DNA of 64,000 bases from Zantedeschia hybrid cultivar (taxonomy: Eukaryota; Streptophyta; Magnoliopsida; Alismatales; Araceae), in contig JARZZO010000013.1 in the NCBI GenBank assembly GCA_030544215.1, positions 39,133,196 to 39,197,195 on the forward strand, written 5' to 3'. A program made the translations under genes and the position numbers. Positions 12,369-23,000 of the stretch are shown here, piece by piece. A model generated the notes under the pieces. The model searched no databases. It had not been told where the DNA came from and was given only the letters and a program-made list of their open reading frames with translations. The first letter of the stretch is position 1, and each line of letters begins with the position of its first letter.

Positions 12369-13154
12369 CTAAAGCCAATCACCTTTATACAATAAGCCCA
12401 TAGACTCTAGGTGACGCTCAAACACAATTTGAGCCAACGGCTTTGTCAGTGGATCTGCTACATTGTCGACAGATGGAACTCTTTCCACTACTACATCTCC
12501 TCTGGATATGATCTCTCTGATAAGGTGAAAGCGCCTCAGAATATGCTTCGATTTCTGATGAGACCGTGGCTCTTTCGCTTGCGCAATCGCTCCATTGTTG
12601 TCGCACAACAGTGGAACAGGCTCAGAGATGCTGGGAACTACGCCGAGGTCGGTGATGAATTTCTTCAACCACACTGCTTCCTTGGCGGCTTCAGCTGCAG
12701 CGATGTACTCAGCTTCAGTCGTCGAATCTGCAGTGGTTACCTGCTTGGAACTCTTCCAGCACACTGCCCCTCCGTTCAATGTAAACACGAATCCAGATGT
12801 TGACTTGCTATCATCTGGATCCGACTGGAAACTCGAGTCAGTAAAGCCTCGCAGTTTCAAGTCACCTCCTCCATAGACAAGAAACATATCCTTAGTTCTT
12901 CTCAAGTACTTAAGGATGCATTTCACTGCCTTCCAGTGCTCTTCGCCTGGATCAGCCTGAAATCTGCTCGTAACACTTAGAGCAAATGCAACGTCAGGTC
13001 GTGTACATAGCATGGCATACATGATAGATCCTATGGCAGAGGCATAGGGTATTCTATCCATGAATGCCCTCTCATCAGGAGTCTTAGGAGACTGTTCTTT
13101 TGAGAGATTAATTCCATGTCTCATCGGTATGAAACCTCTCTTGGAATTTTCCAT
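12369..13154 (-). pseudogene. Copia pol 3' part: end of RT and RNase H
   Basis: 261 codons continuing the polyprotein in another frame after a frameshift. They contain the RT-connection block (PDVAFALSVTSRFQ, HWKAVKCILKYLR) and copia RNase H (TDSSFQ with the first Asp, TEAEYIAAAEA, LLCDNNGAIA, SKHILRRFHLIRE), ending in the DPLTKPL block. It has no start codon of its own; the ATG at 13154 is an internal Met. The frame overlaps the upstream one at 13108-13154. The stop lies beside the PPT, as is usual for copia. Confidence 0.92.
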
Positions 13155-15789
13155 GCCAAACCTTTTTGACTATGGTATCTATGTACAAGGATTGGGTCAT
13201 TCCAAGCATCCTCTTTGATCTATCTCTATAGATCCGTATTCCCAATACGTAGGATGCTTCTCCCAAATCCTTCATGGAGAAGTTTTTCGACAGCCAGACC
13301 TTTACTGATGACATCATACCTACATCATTCCAAATGAGTAGTATGTCATCTACGTAAAGAACTAGAAAAGTGACTGCACTCCCACTGGTCTTCTTGTACA
13401 CACAAGGCTCATCTTCATTCTTAATGAAGTTATAAGACTTGACAGCCTCGTCAAATCTTATGTTCCAGCTCCGGGAAGCTTGCTTCAGTCCATAAATAGA
13501 CCTCTGAAGCTTGCACACTTTATCTGGAGATTCTTTGGATGTGAAACCTTCTGGTTGTATCATATACACCTCCTCCTCAAGATTACCATTGAGGAAGGCA
13601 GTCTTCACATCCATCTGCCAGATTTCATAATCAAAATGTGCAGCAATGGCGAGCAGAACTCTGATCGACTTTATCATGGCAACTGGTGAGAAAGTCTCGT
13701 CATAGTCAATTCCTTGCCTTTGACGATATTCCTTTGCCACCAACCTTGCCTTATAAGTGTCGATCCGTCCATCAGCACCGATCTTTCTTTTAAAGATCCA
13801 CTTGCAACCGATGGGTACAATACCCTTGGGCAAGTCCTCCAAGTTCCAAACTTGGTTGGTGTACATGGACTGGATTTCTGAGTTCATGGCTTCTCGCCAT
13901 TTCCCGACTTCTGGGCCTTCTATGGCCTCCTGGTAGGTTTTAGGATCGTCATCCTCATTATATTGTACCTTAGACTCACCTTCAGCGATATGTCCCACAT
14001 ATCGTTCGGGTAGTCTAGGTACTCTACCAGATCTACGAGGCTCATCTGTGTGTACCTGAACAGATTCAGGAACTGATATATCATCTGATGATAATGCAGC
14101 TGTTTGGGGTTCTGGAACCTCTTCCAGTACTATTTTACTCCCACTGTCCTCCTGGAGAAGGTATTCCTCTTCCAGGAAGACAGCTTTCCTGGCGACAAAC
14201 ACCTTTTGTTCATCAGGATGGTAAAAATAGTATCCAAAGGTTTCCTTTGGATATCCCACAAACCTACATTTATCAGTTCGTGATTCCAGCTTGTCTGGAT
14301 CATGCCTCTTTACATGAGCAGGACAACCCCAGACTTTAACATGTTTAAATTCTGGTTTTCTGCCTTTCCATATCTCATATGGAGTAGAGGCCACAGACTT
14401 GCTGGGTACTCTGTTCAGTAGGTATGCTGCTGACTCTAGAGCATACCCCCAGAGGGACACTGGTAATCTTGAAAAGCTCATCATGGATCGCACCATGTCC
14501 AACAAGGTGCGATTCCTCCTTTCTGATACACCATTCATCTGTGGTGTATATGGAGGGGTTAGCTGAGAAAGGATACCATTATCCTTTAAGAATTGTGTGA
14601 AATTAGTACTCAAGTATTCTCCTCCTCGATCTAATCGAAGAGCTTTAATACTCTTTCCTAACTGCTTCTCTACTTCATTCTTGAACTCCTTGAACTTCTC
14701 AAACGCTTCCGACTTGTACTTCATTAAGTACACATAGCCGAATCTTGAGAAGTCATCGGTGAACGTGATGAAGTAAGAAAACCCACCTTTGGCTTGGGTA
14801 GACATGGGACCACATACATCCGAATGTATCAGTTCCAGAATGTCCTTGGCACGTTCTCCATGTCCACTAAATGGAGATTTTGCCATCTTTCCCATAAGGC
14901 AGGATTCACATGTTGCAAACGATTCATAATCGAATGCTGTTAAGTAACCATGCTTGTGCAACTTTTGCAACCTGCTTTCGCCAATGTGTCCAAGTCTACA
15001 ATGCCACATGTAGGCCTGGTTCACACAATTCTTGCTCTTCTTAAGAGCATTATCAATTTGAAGATTGTAATAAGAAACATCTAATAGATATAGACCGTTG
15101 ACTAAAGATGCAGAAGCTATTGATTTATTACCATAATAAATCGTACAACTTCTATTCTCAATTGTCAACCTATATCCTATCTTGTCCAAACAAGATATTG
15201 ATATGATGTTCTTTATTATGCTAGGAACATAATAACAATCTTCCAATAATAAGGTGTCTCCCGATGGAAGCCTGAGGTTTGCTGTCCCAACAGCAATCGC
15301 CGCAACTTTTGCGCCGTTTCCTAGCCTCAATTCCACCTCACCTTGTCTCAGCTTGCGCTTACTTGTCAGCAACTGCACATCATGGCAGATATGAGAAGCA
15401 CATCCGGTATCTAATACCCAAGATGTGGAATCTCTAACTGACAAGTTGATATCTATCATATATATATCTGAAGCTTCAGACAGCTTCACTCTTCCATGAG
15501 CTTTATCGTTAAGGAACTCCTTGCAGTTCCTCTTCCAGTGATCATACTGCTTATAATAGAAGCAGTCACCCTTCACTACTCCTTTTCTTTTGTCCTTCGA
15601 TCCATTATCGTTAGCTATCATCTCTACTTCAGGGGCATCCAATGCCGATTCAGCAGGAGGATCAGCTCCAAGGACAAAGTCAATGCGCTCAGATCTGAAG
15701 ACATTCTTCAGGCTTCTGAACCAATCTGAGTAGATCATGTAAGTCAAAACGGCATCAAGTATGCCACGGAATGGGTTATTCGACGACAT
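13108..15789 (-). pseudogene. Copia Gag-Pol: Gag remnant, protease, integrase, RT
   Basis: 893 codons. Residues 1-60 are a Gag N-terminus (DWFRSLKNVFRSERIDFVL). Residues 76-89 are a zinc knuckle, CFYYKQYDHWKRNC, in which the second Cys has become Tyr and the usual Gly is Asp. Only about 15 residues separate these parts, where copia Gags normally have some 200, so the capsid region has been lost in frame. Then come protease (DTG, 127-129), the integrase HHCC zinc finger (HCRLGH, CESC), its core with LDRGGEY and NGVSERRN, and RT with the QMDVKTAFLNG block and YVDD near residue 812. The frame is lost shortly after YVDD; one extra T in the five-T run 13163-13167 would explain it. ATG at 15789 is taken as start because it opens the Gag-like N-terminus. 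Confidence 0.95.
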
Positions 15790-15898
15790 AGTTCCTACAG
15801 GAGATAAGTAAAATTTATTTAGCAGATGTTCAATTATTAAAGTTCAAAACAAGACATGGTCTTTTGTTTAAGTTTAACTCCCACTAATTTTCGACGGA

Positions 15899-15944
15899 CT
15901 GTATAACCCTCAGTTATACAGAACGGGAGACGCCGACAGTCTCC
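15899..15944 (-). other. Two simple stem-loops upstream of Gag
   Basis: CTGTATAAC (15899-15907) pairs perfectly with GTTATACAG (15913-15921) over a 5-base loop. GGAGAC (15926-15931) pairs with GTCTCC (15939-15944) over a 7-base loop. They lie 110-155 bases upstream of the Gag ATG. Confidence 0.7.
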
Positions 15945-15969
15945 TAGTGGGGATCAGAATCTCAATGAC

Positions 15970-16296
15970 TTGCACTACAGCCTTGTGGATAGCACAACAA
16001 ACTGTAATACAATCAGAGAGCACCCAACTCATGGGACTTGCAACTCCTTGCAATATCTGATCATAGCTTCGGTCCCCAGAGATTTAATGGCCTTGTGGAT
16101 AGCACAACAAACCACTAATTCTGGTCTAAGCTAACCATCATTACGTGACGAGCATAGATTTGCATGCAGCCCTTGTGGATAGCACAACAAAGCTACATGG
16201 TTCCTCTACCCCGATCTATAGGCATCTAATGCCATAGCCACAGTTTCTCCTCCCAATTAAGCAGGCCTTGTGGATAGCACAACAAACCTGCCTAAA
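15970..16296 (-). repeat. Four spaced copies of a 21-base repeat, each capping a different stem
   Basis: The + strand word CCTTGTGGATAGCACAACAA (plus one A) occurs without a mismatch at 15981, 16091, 16171 and 16266, spaced 110, 80 and 95 bases. Inside it TTGTG and CACAA form a 5-bp stem over a 5-base loop. The flanks of each copy pair with each other but differ from copy to copy: 11, 7 plus 5, 8 and 9 base pairs. Read on the element's sense (-) strand, every mismatch within these stems is a G-U wobble. Confidence 0.88.
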
Positions 16297-17150
16297 GTGA
16301 TTTGAATCCTATGACTATAACGATGGTGGACCACGCGGTAAGTTCTTAACTACTCGCGTTACGGCTTAGAGTTTATCTGAGGGTATTTGGATAACTTTTA
16401 TCTTGGTCTCTCCTAGGTGATAGTATATAAATATATCGTATATATTTACTAAATACTATAACCTGCTTTGATTCATAATCAAAAGAACAACAATGCATCT
16501 CATACATGTCATTAGTGTGGTCATGGATAGCACAGTGGGTTTGACTGGAGCCAACAGTCAAACGCACACACATTCTAATCATAACAATTATATTAGACAT
16601 CCTGCAAACACATAGGCAAGAGATCTCCATCTTTTCGCCTTCCTGGTTGCAGCTGTGGATCGTCCTCGCTCCTTCCTCGGTTGCCTCCATCATATTACAT
16701 TAATTCTAGAATTAACAAGTAAATTGAAGAAGGCCTTATGGCGAGTACAAGGGAGAGAGGGAGGTAGAAATACATCGGAGTATGAGAGAGAGAGGTGCGC
16801 AGACCTCTATTTATTAACAATTAATAAACATCATACATCCATGATCCACACAATCCATTCATCACATGAACAATAAATTAAGTGCATATCCATGACCACG
16901 GTGTGTTTTAAACATCCACACATGATTCAGCGCATCACATGGCTAAAACAAATGAGTTTTTCAAAATAGATAAATTTTGGCTTTCAAAAAGCTGGGATCC
17001 AATCAAAATTGGTGTTTGAATTTTGAAAACTCATTTTATTAAGTTAACATGCAATTAAATCTAATTTAAAAGCAATAAACACACATCACATGCGCACACA
17101 CTCCAAATTAATAATTCCAGATTATTCCATGCGAATTAGAACATTTCTAA

Positions 17151-17575
17151 TAATCTAACACTTAGATTAAACCCCATTAATAATCTAACAATTAGACTAT
17201 TAACAACTAATCTAACTCTTAGACTAGTCCAACAAAATTAATCATTAACTTATCACATAAATTAATGATTAACTCTAATTTGTTATTAATTATCAATCTA
17301 ACAATTAGACTAAAAGATTAATGTTAATCATCAATTTAACCCTTAAATTAATAACTAACATTTAATCATTAAAGACTACTAATTTAACACTTAAATTAGT
17401 CATCTAAGTTAATTATTAATTTAACTCTTAAATTAACAATTAACATAGATTTTAATTAACAATTAGTTGAAATAATAATTAATAATCTAACTGTTAGATT
17501 AATAATTATTAATAACTAATTTAACCAATAAATTAGTATCATTAAAATTAACTATTAGTTTAACCATTAAACTAA
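17151..17575 (-). repeat. Array of eleven short inverted repeats in the leader
   Basis: Successive stem-loops, mostly with 3-base loops: 17151-17169, 17181-17199, 17206-17228, 17238-17272 (13-base loop), 17295-17311, 17333-17349, 17378-17400, 17408-17444, 17474-17510, 17515-17537 (5-base loop) and 17555-17575. The arm cores change together: TCTAA with TTAGA, TTTAA with TTAAA, GTTTAA with TTAAAC. Most are perfect; most imperfect ones carry an A-C opposition that is G-U on the - strand, and the one at 17474-17510 has a single A-A mismatch. Confidence 0.8.
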
Positions 17576-17744
17576 CCGTTAATGTTAATCAACTAACAAC
17601 TAAATGTTAATTAAAATGATTCACAAATCATTTGTTAAGCCCATTATAAAATTACAAAACCTTTTTGAATTTTATTTAAATTAAAATTAAATTTTAATTC
17701 ATTTTGTAAATGGGCAAAGGGGAATTAAAATAGAAAATGGGGTG

Positions 17745-18075
17745 GGAGTTGGCTCAGCCTAATGGGCTGAGCCCTGGGCTCGAGCCCTGGCCGAGCCAGG
17801 GCTCGGACCAGGGGCGCCAGGCCCTGGCCTGGCTCGTGGCCTGGCTCGGCCAGGACCGTCCCTGCCCTGGACCCGGCCCGGCCGGTCCGACCGGCTCGGG
17901 ACCGGGTCCAGTGGAGCGGTTCGGCCGCCCCCCTCCTTCCCAGAAGCCCTAGACCTGCAACTGTTGCAGCCGGCGGCTGGAGGGGCGGCAGGCCGCCGCC
18001 GGCGAGCACCCAGGCCCCGGCCGTCGCCGCCGGCGACGCCCCCGGCGCCGGCGACCTGCCCGGCGCCGGTGGGGC
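17745..18075 (-). other. GC-rich palindromic block of the leader
   Basis: An abrupt change from about 20% GC to very GC-rich sequence built from GAGCC, CTGG and CCGG words. CGAGCCCTGG (17781-17790) pairs with CCAGGGCTCG (17796-17805) over a 5-base loop. GGACCCGG pairs with CCGGGTCC over a longer distance near 17868-17910. Open frames on both strands here are by-products of composition. Confidence 0.65.
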
Positions 18076-18477
18076 ATGGTTTCGGGTCAGCCGAGCCCCA
18101 AAAACCCCAATAATTCTGAATTTTGTAGGATTGTTAAAACCGATTTGGGGCTTGATTTTTGCGGCTCTCCAAGGCTATTCCGGCACCGGAAAGATACCGG
18201 ATGTGGAGTGGTGACTATCACCTGTGGATCCGGAGTCTCGGCCGGCCATCCCAACGATTGGGAGGCCGATTTAAGCCGCCGTAAACTCGCCGTTCTTCGT
18301 CTCACGAAGAACACGAAAACCCCCAAAATAATCTCGAAAAATCACGGAAAAATAATCAAATTATTTGTGTTCATCTCATGAACACTATTCCGTCATTTTA
18401 ATCGGATTAAACGCATGGAATAACTCAAGAAAAATCAATTTCGAAAACCGAAACGGGACGAGAAACAGTGGAACCTG

Positions 18478-18489
18478 GCTCTGATACCA
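18478..18489 (-). other. Primer binding site for initiator Met tRNA
   Basis: On the - strand TGGTATCAGAGC lies one base inside the 5' LTR. This is the standard plant site complementary to the 3' end of initiator methionine tRNA. It fixes the element's orientation. Confidence 0.95.
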
Positions 18490-18490
18490 C

Positions 18491-20036
18491 TGTTGGGTTT
18501 TCTCGGTTTCTCCGGATCGCTCACGCAGCGGAAAATAAAAATTTTACAGCGATCCGTTTCCCGTTTCGAAGAACTAAAATACGATAATCAGATTATCGAA
18601 GTTCTCACCGTGTGCGGATTCGAATCCGCAGCCGTTCGGTTCCGTCGGTGTGACACCGCAAGCCGCGCAAGCGCCCGGCCTCTAGCGAAGTCCACGCGAT
18701 CCTCCCCGCGACGGATGTCCTCGAGTTCGTCGTTCTTCGCAGCCCGCGAAGCCTCCGCTGGTCGCCGCAATGATCGCCGCAGTGCGCGGACGATTTCCCG
18801 TCGAACGGGATTTGGAGAAGCGGCGGGGCAGATCTGCCTGGACTCCAGAGGAAGACAGAAAACGAGGAGGGGCGGCCAGGGTTAGCAGCAGCTTGGCCTG
18901 CTCAGCCCGTTCGCTATGTTTTATACTAACCGCGCGGTTTTTCACAAAACCCCCCGGTTTGTATAAAACCCACTTATTTATCCATCGCCTTGAGAATCAT
19001 GTGCGTGTGACCCTCTAGGCCCAAGTACCAGTCCAGTTAATGGCCCAACAAGTCCAGTGACTCCTCACTGGCTTTATTAATTAATTAATAACCCTTTATT
19101 AATCAATTAATCAATCGAATTGATGTCGCACATCGAATTCGATCGGGCCTCCGATCACGTTGGGTGCCAAGCAACACCGCGTGAACCCGGAAGGTATTTG
19201 GGGTTAAGTAACCCACTCTTGGAACCTTTCCGCCGACAGTTACCGCGTGGATATAATCCTTCATTCGTACAATGCTCTCGAGTCAACTCAGGGTATGGCG
19301 AGCTGTCAAACCCTAACCGGTCGACTCACTTGGATTGGATGCCGCTGATGAATATCGGAAAACTCCTTTCTCGATATTATCGTCCGCCCTGGCCAGGGAC
19401 TTTCGCGCATCCTTCCTAGAGCATTCTCTCTCTAAGTACCGAGAGCGAATGATTCCTTATTGACACACAATTCCCTTCGACGGTATTCCGCTGCACCCAA
19501 TCCTTGGCGTATTAGAATCCCATGGCTAGAGATTCGTAAACCAAGGTCAAAGCACAGAAGTCCACCGCCAAGGTGTCCTTGGTGTCTCAGGTCCGAGGAC
19601 CATCCACGCAACTGCGACAATAGAATCAAGCTGGTTGACAGTGAGGTACAATACCATCCAGCGATTCAGTCGGATCAGTTCAGTGAACTCATTCTCCAAT
19701 GAGCACCTACAGATTCGCCTTAGTGTCTCCACACAAGTGACTTATGAGACCAGTCACCCTCATCATATGAGCAGGAGTAATCTGTACTAGTCTAACCGGA
19801 TATCCGATGTCCTTCTCGGATATCCTCCGACTAGGAACGATTAAGAATATGTGTGTTTAAGTGATCAGTCTCATTAGTATGATCTCATCATAATCTGATC
19901 ACCATAGCACATATTCACGGACTTCATTATGAAACGATAATTAACGCGATTTACACATAATGAATGTTATGCCATTTTATTAATAATGAACGAGATTTAC
20001 ATTGTTAGATTGGCTTGTAGGCCACCTAAACTAACA
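18491..20036 (-). repeat. 5' LTR of the copia element (right copy)
   Basis: 1546 bp, four differences seen from the left LTR. At its U5 edge CGGATCGCT (18513-18521) can pair with AGCGATCCG (18548-18556), close to the primer binding site. A perfect 18-base palindrome lies at 18613-18630. The promoter should lie in this LTR, but I could not place a TATA box with confidence. Confidence 0.95.
18613..18630. repeat. 18-base perfect palindrome in the 5' LTR
   Basis: Same TGCGGATTCGAATCCGCA as at 10931-10948, unchanged in both LTRs. Confidence 0.9.
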
Positions 20037-20041
20037 GGATC
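20037..20041. repeat. Right target-site duplication GGATC
   Basis: Matches 10804-10808 and flanks the right LTR end. Confidence 0.9.
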
Positions 20042-23000
20042 TTCACATTCTCATAACTTAAGTCTGGACTTAATTATGTATTATTTTAATAGCTCGACTT
20101 AATCATACATTCTCTTAATGGTAAGTACCTTATATTATTACTTTAGTGATAAATGTCTGAACCACAACATGCTTCACCTCCAAAAATGCTTAGGCATAAA
20201 AGTGCTCGACGTGCTAGGCACAATTTGGGTAGGGACCTATCCGTATACCTTATCATTAGGCATAAATAATAGGAGAAGATTTTTTTTTCAATGTCCACAA
20301 GTTTCAATGTTTTCTCACTTAGGACACTATTGGTTCAAGGGATCTCCCCTCTTAAAGTGGTGTTGTTACGTCACTTTAATTTACAGAATGTAGATTCATT
20401 TGAATTTTTCATAAATTATCTTTGTTATAAATTAAAGAAACATTTGCATAATATAGATCACTAATGAAATGTTCCTTTTTTTAGTTTTCTCTTAATCAAA
20501 GAAGCATGCGTAAAAATAATATCATTAGAAAGTATATTGAAAATAATTGCATGTCTTACCATATGTTCATGTCAGCAACGATATTTACATCTAATTTAAT
20601 ATTTTCTCATTTCTAATCATAATACTGAAAGCAATTATAGCAATTCAACAATTGATTATTTAAAAGAATTGGCCCATACATACTTAAAGAAGAAAACTGT
20701 TATATATGTTATAACAATTGACATAAAAATACGATATTCATTGAAAATAATTGGCTAATAAAAGGCAATAATTTTCTACAAATGACTCTACTAATTAGTA
20801 TTTTCTTATAATGACTATGAAGGAGAAAATATTACAAGAAGATGTTTGGTACTGATGATTTATATTAAAAAAATTTAAGGTTTATGTATACAATGCATGA
20901 GACAATCTTGAGTCAAAGAGAAAGCCTATAGAACTTATAGTTATGTCTAAGTACGTTTATATCTTGATAAATGTTCGTTAGATCATTTGGCAACAATTTA
21001 ACCTAGCTTAAGTGCTTAAGATACCAAACTTAAATCCATTTAAAATATCTTCCTCTTGATAATCTTCACTATATAGGGTCAATTTTTCCTTAAAGATCTC
21101 AAGCTTGAGCTTAATGGATCAAGAACATGCGTTAACAAAGAAAAGAATTATATGTCCCCGTGATGATCAAATTAGAGAATGGGTTATTTTGTTTGGTACA
21201 TTGTAAAATATTATAAAATTTTGATTTTCATCAATTTTAGAATCAATGAAAATAAAATCATTAGTTTTGAAATCGTAAACTTTTGATTTAGGGTGATTTT
21301 GAGCTTGAAATCAAAATTAGTTTCAAGTTTAATGAAAATTTAAATGCTTTTCATCTTTTGTTTTAGAATGATCGATTTTAGTTTGGCTTGTGGTTATTTC
21401 AAGCATTTAGGCCCTATCTGGCTTGTAGTCAAAACTTGAGGACGTTTAAAGTCTCCAAGTTCCCTTAGTTCTAGGAAGAGAGAGAATAGATTAAAATGAA
21501 ATACATGTTGGAGGATGAAGTTTCTCAACATTTTTTCTGGTAATAACTTCCTTTAGTGAGTGACAAAATTTAAAACTCAACTATTAAGCAATCTAGCTAT
21601 AATAAACTTAGTCTACAAGTCTAAATAAATCATTAACAAACTACAACGACATCAAAGATTTATAGATTATCATGGAATTTACTTAATTTCAAAAGAATAT
21701 TTAGGTACTCATAATTAAAGTCCTTAGATATCAATTTGTCTCACAAGTACATATGCAACTGCATGTAAGTTGGGCAACTTAATTAGTATTCATGTATTGA
21801 AGGTTACAGTCATCTTTGCCACCCAATTTGATAGGCTGATTGGTTGTACAACATACTTAATTTGGCATTGCTTATATTAGAACAAGTTCCATTGTATTTT
21901 AGAAATTATGTTTCAACTCCATTTTGAAAAGTTATTCTAATTAAATAAAATAAATTATTTTAAAATATTATTAATATTTTAAGTAGAATAAATAATTGTC
22001 CCTTATTTCAAAATAAGTCGTTCTTATCTAGGTTAAAGAATTCGTATAATTAAGACTAATAGGAAGAGATAAGATAGTCCTACTCTACCTTGTTCTACAA
22101 TTAAATTGGATCCGAAAGAATTTTGGGAGAGAAATAAGACCAATCTCATCAATTATTTGAAATGGTTTTTCAACACTGTACCTAGATACCACAAACTAAC
22201 ACAAGGCTTAAAACAACATAAGATTCCCTACCCCATAGCAACCCTCATGAGTATTTGATTCCTAAATATAATTTGTCTTCTTATGTCTTTGTTAAATTTA
22301 TTATTTCTTTTAATATTCTCGATCCAATATCTCTCGCACTTCCCTACTAGGGGAAGACAAAATTTTCCTTGCACTGAAGACACGTATCAAACAAAGCAAT
22401 CTATGTGTACTATACTGATATGACTTTTCTCCTAAATTAGTTATTTCGTTGACAATGAGAAGTACTCACTGTTTCCGTGGTAGGATGGGATGATAGAAGG
22501 TTTTGTACTGAAAAATATTATTATCTGTCATGACCCCTAAGTTCTTAATTTGGATGTGTCATAAAATTTTCAATTAAACCAAATGTCACATTTTGAGCAA
22601 ATATTTAGGAGCTATAGAGAATGGACTCTTGTCGGGGATGAGATCTCAAGAAAATAATTAAGAATAAAATAGTCCAAAAAAAAGCTATTATTCTTAAGGT
22701 AATGACTCCCAAGAGCTCCTTCTAAATTTAATGACAATGGCAGTAAAAATACAAACGAATATCAATGATCAATGTCATGTTCCCTTTTATCTCGACAACA
22801 ATTTTAAAATTGTCAATAATTTATTTTTATATGAATAATTTTGATATTTTATTTATGAAAAAATACATCCTAAAATTATAATGCTATGTATGCTCTCTTT
22901 AAAAAATGTCAAAAGTGCCACTTATGAAGTTGTCCAAGGAGTATATATACAAAAATCATGGTACTATATGAGGAGTTCATAATCGGCATTCATGATACAT

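Larger units (their letters stand above)
15790..18490 (-). other. 2.7-kb untranslated leader of the copia element
   Basis: Between the primer binding site and the Gag ATG lie 2.7 kb without a credible reading frame. In sense order it holds a GC-rich palindromic block, an AT-rich array of inverted repeats, an unstructured stretch (about 16330-17150) and four repeat-bearing stem-loops just upstream of Gag. Long leaders occur in plant copia elements; this layered inverted-repeat structure is what stands out. Confidence 0.85.
10809..20036 (-). mobile_element. Young Ty1/copia LTR retrotransposon, 9228 bp, defective
   Basis: Two 1546-bp LTRs (10809-12354 and 18491-20036) start TGTTGG and end CTAACA. 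The primer binding site (18478-18489) and polypurine tract (12355-12366) place the 5' end on the right, so the element is transcribed from the - strand. Order along the sense strand: LTR, PBS, 2.7-kb leader, Gag remnant, protease, integrase, RT, RNase H, PPT, LTR. Integrase before RT defines Ty1/copia. I saw only four LTR differences, about 0.26%; at an assumed 1.3e-8 substitutions per site per year that is roughly 0.1 million years. Length and LTR size suggest the Angela/Tork lineage, but this is unproven. Gag is internally deleted and pol has one frameshift, so it would need proteins supplied by a relative. Confidence 0.96.

Noticed and set aside
15970..16296. CRISPR-like array of spaced identical repeats
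   Set aside because: The genome is plant nuclear, spacing is irregular (110, 80, 95), flanks pair with each other, and the array lies in a retrotransposon leader.
17725..18009. Open frames on both strands in the GC-rich leader block
   Set aside because: Pro/Gly/Arg-rich translations from GC-rich low-complexity DNA, mirrored on both strands, with no start context or homology.
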